Of a DNA stretch of 64,000 nt, positions 60,007 to 64,000 are shown piece after piece; positions within the stretch are counted from its first letter, which is position 1; each line of letters begins with the position of its first letter. Origin of the DNA: Sphingomonas sp. PP-CE-1G-424. GTDB lineage: Bacteria; Pseudomonadota; Alphaproteobacteria; Sphingomonadales; Sphingomonadaceae. The stretch is taken from positions 1 through 64,000 of the forward strand of contig NZ_SLXW01000006.1 of assembly GCF_004341085.1 (NCBI RefSeq), read 5' to 3'. The position numbers and the translations under genes are program-made. The notes beneath the pieces are model-generated. The model saw only the letters and a list, made by a program, of their open reading frames with translations, was not told the origin of the DNA and did no database searches.

Positions 60007-60834
60007 TCAAAACAAAGAGGCACTGATCGGCCCGGGGTGAAAGCCAAGCTGGCCGCAGGAATAGACTCGAAGCGTCACGTCCTCGACATCGCACACACTC
60101 GAGCGAATTTCCGGGATCGCCGCTTCCTCTAACATGGCGTCCTTCCCAACCACGGCCAGCAGCACGCCGCTGGCTCGCCGGCCGGTCATCAACTCATAGA
60201 CTTCAAGCTTTTCCTGCAGCCAATTCCCATAAGCGGGCGCATCCAAATACGCCTTCCTGACATAGACGAAGTCGACGACGATATCGGCCTGATCGTCCTG
60301 GAATTGCTTGAGTCCGTCGAGAACTAGGCGCTTCTCGCCTGCCACAAGCTCGACGTGTCGCTCGAAATAGACTCCGGCCTCCTTCTCAAATCTGGTGATC
60401 GCCACTTGGCTCAGCGCGAATGCCTGGACCTGCCAGCGCCGGGCCGCGATCTTGCGAATGCCGGCGTCGGTCGGCTGCTCGGCACTGCTCTGAGCGACCG
60501 GAAGGTCCGACCTAGCAATCTCGGACTGTGTCTCCAACCGCGTGAGCCGCTCGACAATTTCCGATTCCCGGCTTGCGGAAAGCCGCTCCTTGTAAAGACG
60601 GAGCGACTTGCGATCGATCTTCCCATCATGTGCCATTTTGTGATGCATGTCGCACAGCGCGATGAGGTTCCCGGGGTCATTGTTCTCCCGGTTTTCGTCG
60701 ATGTGGTGAAGCTCGACATAGGTTGTCTCGCCACAGACCCTCAGCGCGCAGGCGTGGCCAGCCTCGACCAGGACGAGACGCCGAACGTCTGCCGGTACGT
60801 GGGGCCTGACACTATCATAAGGCTCTTTCGACAA
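60007..60834 (-). CDS. HNH-endonuclease-domain protein
   Basis: 275 residues. The N-terminal HNH domain has Cys29 and Cys34 (HACALRVCG), His43-His44 (VELHHIDENRENND), Asn56 (GNLIALC), Cys61 and His64-His65 (CDMHHKMAH), so zinc and catalytic residues are complete. A helical linker (about 75-105) leads to a C-terminal domain of about 150 residues (QVAITRFEKEAGVYFERHVELVAG, IVVDFVYVRKAYLD) that is not recognised. It is likely a DNA nuclease whose C-terminal part senses a signal. Adjacent genes are a trypsin-like protease and an HNH-NACHT protein. Confidence 0.8.
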   Translation of the reverse strand: MSKEPYDSVRPHVPADVRRLVLVEAGHACALRVCGETTYVELHHIDENRENNDPGNLIALCDMHHKMAHDGKIDRKSLRLYKERLSASRESEIVERLTRLETQSEIARSDLPVAQSSAEQPTDAGIRKIAARRWQVQAFALSQVAITRFEKEAGVYFERHVELVAGEKRLVLDGLKQFQDDQADIVVDFVYVRKAYLDAPAYGNWLQEKLEVYELMTGRRASGVLLAVVGKDAMLEEAAIPEIRSSVCDVEDVTLRVYSCGQLGFHPGPISASLF

Positions 60835-60959
60835 GGACCGACCTCGGCTTTGCGTGCGCTTACAGGGGTAGCGGCGACTGTGCCGGGCTTCAATGTTCGT
60901 CCGTTTGATTGCCTGCCTTACCGCTCGGCGTCGCGTCCAACCGCTGATATGCGGTCTCC

Positions 60960-63900
60960 ATGGCGGTCAGAGATTCCTTTTCCCAGACGACCAAGACGAA
61001 CCTCGCAAAGCGCGCGGCGTATATCTGCTCTAGCCCGGATTGCCGGGCCTTCACCTTGGGCGCCCGGGCCGAGGGCGACGGCGTCGTCAATATCGGTGTC
61101 GCCGCCCATATCACTGCGGCGGCTGCCGGCGGCCCCCGGTTTGATCCCGACATCGACACCATCGATCGGGCATCGGAGCAGAATGGCCTTTGGCTGTGCG
61201 CCAATTGCCATACCCGGATCGACACAGACCCGACTCATTTCACCGTAGCCAAGCTTCGGGACTGGAAGCGTGACGCGGAGGCCCGATCGTTCGAGCAACT
61301 TGGCCGCAGGCCGCTCGATCTGGATAAGGCGATCAGATACCAGCCGGAGATCATCGCGCACGATTACCTTGTCCTGAAAGACGCGCTCGCGACAAAGGGG
61401 CCCCCGATCGACGACGCGGTCGATAGTTGGCGGAAGGCTGCGCTTCGCGATGTCACCGACTTCAAGGCGCTTCGGACCTGGCCGGCATCCCCAATCGACC
61501 TGTCGGTTCGATCCTCGCGGGTGGACGAGGAGGATTCGGCGGTCCCGAATTTCGCTGCCGTGCTGGAGATCGCAACCGATGTCATCATCGCGTCGGCGCC
61601 CGGGACCGGAAAGTCGACGACCATGATTCAGCTCGCCGGCACCATGCTCGATGCCGGTAGGCGGGTGGCGATCTATGTGCCGCTCGCGCAATGGGGCGCC
61701 CAGCAGGCAGACCTCCTGCTGTCGCTGACCGCGCGCGCGCCCTTTGCGCATCTCGACTTGGACGCTCTACGCCTACTGGCCGCGGAAGGGCGGCTTGTGC
61801 TGCTGCTGGACGGCTGGAACGAGCTCGATCCCAAGCAGCGGCTTCGGCTGAAACTGCAGCTCCAGCAATTGCGCCGGGAATATCCGCTGCTGGTGCTGGT
61901 CGTTGCCACCCGCGCCCACACTGACCGCCCCGTCGAAGGTCCGGTATTCCAGATCGAGGCGCTACGTGAGGACGAGCAACTGGAAGCAGTGCGGCGCATG
62001 CGCGGTGAGGAAGGCGTTGCCGTGCTCGACGCCGCATGGCGAGTCGCAGGTCTGCGCGACCTCGTTGCAATCCCGCTTTTCCTGACTGCGCTACTCGACC
62101 GGGCGATCGGCGCTGTTTTGCCGCGGTCGAAGGACGAGATACTCGAGGGTTATGTTCGTGCTCAAGCGCGAGACGATGCCCGGGCCGACAGCCTGCGTGA
62201 AGAGCTGGAGGATATGGCGTTCCGCTATCTCGAGGCGTTGGCGCGCGCAATGCGGGAGGATCAGCGGGTGTTGTTTGAGGCCGAGCGGGCGAGAGCGATC
62301 GTGTCAAAAACCGGCCAAGCGCTGTTGGGGCAAGGACAGATTGGCGCCGCGCCCAAGCCTGGTAGGGCGCTCGAGATTCTCAGCGACCTGCATCTTCTGG
62401 AACGGCCAGGTGACGGCATGATGTTCCAGTTTCAGCACCAGCAGATCCAGGAATGGTTCGCCTCGCGCGACGTAGAGGCGACAATCCGATCAGCCGCCGA
62501 TGGAGATGAGGCAGCGCTAACTTGGCTACGTGGCACCGTCATGAACTGGCGCCATTGGGACGAGACCCTGTTGTTCGCCGTCGAGCGGATCAGCGCCTCC
62601 GCTAGTGCCGACGCCTTGCAGCTTCTGGCGCTGCTCGTGAACGAAGCTCTGCGGCTCGACCCCGATCTCGCAGGTGAGATCATCGCGCGGGCGCCGGAGG
62701 CATTCTGGTCGATGGCGGGACCTGCCATCAGGGATTTCGCGGCCGCTTGGCATGCTTCGGGCATGGTCGACCGTGCCGTCGATTTCATAATCACGACGGG
62801 CAGGCCCGAATTCGCCGACTTTGTCTGGCCGCTCATAACGGACCAGAATAGCCAGATCCATTTGCGGACGCTTCGCGCAGGCAACGGTTTTCGACCCTCG
62901 GTGCTGGGGGAGGACGCGGCGCACCGTATCGCGCAAGCCCTACCCGAAGTGAGGTCGCACATCCTTCAGGAGCTGGCCAGCAACGGCGGCATGGAAGGTA
63001 TCGAACTTGCTACCTTAGTCGCGGAAAGCGACCCGGACCCCGACGTCCGCCTACAGACCTTCTCGGCGCTCGAATTCCGCTCGGCCAGCCGTCATGCCGT
63101 TCGCATTCTGCGAGCCTCGGGTAGCGAGGTCTGGGACTTGGCCGGTGGCCGAGGCTATTGGGACGGAATAGACGACCCCGAAGTCGTTGCCCGTCTCAAA
63201 ACCATCAACGCGGGTCAGCGTTCAGCTCTGGCCGATCCGGTGGCCCTTCTACATGCGCTTTTGGAACAGGCAGGAGATACAGATGCCGGCCGGGTGCGGG
63301 AGATCCTTGCCGACCCCGCTTTTCCGGTCGGTGCGGAGCGTATCTACCATTTGACCGATCGCCTCGCGGCGCGCTGGCCCAAAGAAGTGGCCGACGCGAT
63401 GGTGGACCGGCTGGAGGGAGGTCTTCCCTTACCCTTCCGGGCAGAGACGCTGCTCTTGGGGACGACTCCGGTCGATGACGGGTTGTTGATCGAACGGGTG
63501 TTGAACAGCCCGCCGGACGACGAGGGCGCAAAGGCCGCGGCGCGCCTCGCGGGTACTGGCACCGTGACAAAGTTGATCGACCAAGCGCTCGCCGGTCGCG
63601 AGGCGCTTCCCGAGGAGAAAGAGCAAAGGCGCAAAGCCTATTGGGCCGCGGTCGAGCGGGCCACAGCATCCCCGGTCGCCTCGCTAGTCGAAGCCCTTAC
63701 CGCCTTCTCCGCGGAGACGGATCCTCAGCATATCCACGACATCGTCGAGATCATCAATCGACACCACGGCGGCGTGGACGTGCGTCCGCTAGCTCTCACC
63801 GAGGAACAGGCGCTCCAGATGGTCGCCTTGATCGAGGGCTGGGCACAAGCCCTGCTCGGAAATCCCGTCGCGACCCGATCTCAGGTAGCGGCACTCGCTG

Positions 63901-64000
63901 TCGCGATCGAGCGGGTACCTCGCGAGGAGTTGCTCGTGACGCTCGAGGCGTTGTTGGTCGAGGATCTCGAACGGTATCGGCGAGATTGGGAGCAGTTCCG
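60960..64000 (+). CDS. HNH-NACHT STAND NTPase, 5' part (runs off the right edge)
   Basis: The frame is open from the ATG at 60960 to the window end, at least 1013 residues. The N-terminus is an HNH-like zinc nuclease: Cys23/Cys28 (YICSSPDCRAF), His50 (GVAAHITAAAAGGPRFDP), Asn75 and Cys80/Cys83 (NGLWLCANCHTRID). The NTPase has Walker A APGTGKST (213-220), Walker B LVLLLDGWNELD with Asp284, and LLVLVVATRAH. A winged-helix and helical-repeat sensor region follows. STAND proteins of this layout detect phage proteins and oligomerise to switch on the N-terminal effector. Divergent from the HNH/trypsin pair (125 bases between starts). Confidence 0.85.
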   Translation, partial: MAVRDSFSQTTKTNLAKRAAYICSSPDCRAFTLGARAEGDGVVNIGVAAHITAAAAGGPRFDPDIDTIDRASEQNGLWLCANCHTRIDTDPTHFTVAKLRDWKRDAEARSFEQLGRRPLDLDKAIRYQPEIIAHDYLVLKDALATKGPPIDDAVDSWRKAALRDVTDFKALRTWPASPIDLSVRSSRVDEEDSAVPNFAAVLEIATDVIIASAPGTGKSTTMIQLAGTMLDAGRRVAIYVPLAQWGAQQADLLLSLTARAPFAHLDLDALRLLAAEGRLVLLLDGWNELDPKQRLRLKLQLQQLRREYPLLVLVVATRAHTDRPVEGPVFQIEALREDEQLEAVRRMRGEEGVAVLDAAWRVAGLRDLVAIPLFLTALLDRAIGAVLPRSKDEILEGYVRAQARDDARADSLREELEDMAFRYLEALARAMREDQRVLFEAERARAIVSKTGQALLGQGQIGAAPKPGRALEILSDLHLLERPGDGMMFQFQHQQIQEWFASRDVEATIRSAADGDEAALTWLRGTVMNWRHWDETLLFAVERISASASADALQLLALLVNEALRLDPDLAGEIIARAPEAFWSMAGPAIRDFAAAWHASGMVDRAVDFIITTGRPEFADFVWPLITDQNSQIHLRTLRAGNGFRPSVLGEDAAHRIAQALPEVRSHILQELASNGGMEGIELATLVAESDPDPDVRLQTFSALEFRSASRHAVRILRASGSEVWDLAGGRGYWDGIDDPEVVARLKTINAGQRSALADPVALLHALLEQAGDTDAGRVREILADPAFPVGAERIYHLTDRLAARWPKEVADAMVDRLEGGLPLPFRAETLLLGTTPVDDGLLIERVLNSPPDDEGAKAAARLAGTGTVTKLIDQALAGREALPEEKEQRRKAYWAAVERATASPVASLVEALTAFSAETDPQHIHDIVEIINRHHGGVDVRPLALTEEQALQMVALIEGWAQALLGNPVATRSQVAALAVAIERVPREELLVTLEALLVEDLERYRRDWEQF

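Noticed and set aside
1..64000. tRNA or rRNA genes as integration targets
   Set aside because: No cloverleaf-like or rRNA sequence was recognised by eye near the recombinases or elsewhere.

Overview
The window looks like accessory DNA, very probably plasmid or plasmid-derived, from a Sphingomonas-like alphaproteobacterium. Grounds for this are the high GC content, two TonB-dependent receptors with the plug motif (E)IVVTG(S/A)R, and a replication module that pairs an RPA-type RepA with a RepC. The other backbone genes are a lytic transglycosylase, a strawberry-notch helicase/methylase and a CHC2-Toprim protein, a set typical of sphingomonad plasmids. The assignment rests on protein families and layout only; no database search was run.

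Layout. 0-9.5 kb: an IS1182-type transposase tail, a DUF2306/TMEM175 pair, a BlaI regulator with two tandem candidate operators, and a protease cluster (two bilobed aspartyl proteases and a broken HExxH metallopeptidase), with further small or broken genes. 9.7-16.1 kb: a conflict/defence-like block of a SMEK protein, a proteasome-like Ntn hydrolase, and a 1323-aa REase-TPR-GreAB-C-PIN protein. 16.5-24.7 kb: the plasmid backbone (DarB-like methylase/helicase, Toprim protein, DUF1173-like protein, transglycosylase). 24.8-27.6 kb: a nearly intact IS66 element with 8-bp target duplications and a frameshifted tnpB. 28.2-31.1 kb: the replication module, with repA, repC, a candidate antisense RNA and seven iterons. 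31.3-34.2 kb: small regulators and membrane proteins. 34.5-44.3 kb: a mobile island with two overlapping tyrosine recombinases, a type I restriction system (hsdR-hsdM-hsdS) and a decayed DUF3644 gene. 44.6-57.1 kb: a nutrient-uptake locus in two similar modules, each with a TonB receptor, an MFS carrier and a ROK regulator, plus a DUF6528 protein and a His-rich secreted protein. 57.2-58.6 kb: a cupin pair, one copy broken. 58.9-64 kb: a second defence-like block with a trypsin-like protease, an HNH protein and an HNH-NACHT STAND NTPase that runs off the window.

How it fits together. RepA, RepC and the iterons would copy and control the replicon. The recombinases brought in or maintain the restriction island. 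The two ROK/TonB/MFS modules probably import one or two related glycans or sugars; the substrate is not visible. Three separate blocks (9.7-16.1, 37.8-44.3 and 58.9-64 kb) look like genome-defence or inter-element conflict genes. Several genes carry single-base indels in homopolymers or single in-frame TGA codons. This points either to ongoing decay or to consensus errors in the assembly, and raw reads should be checked.
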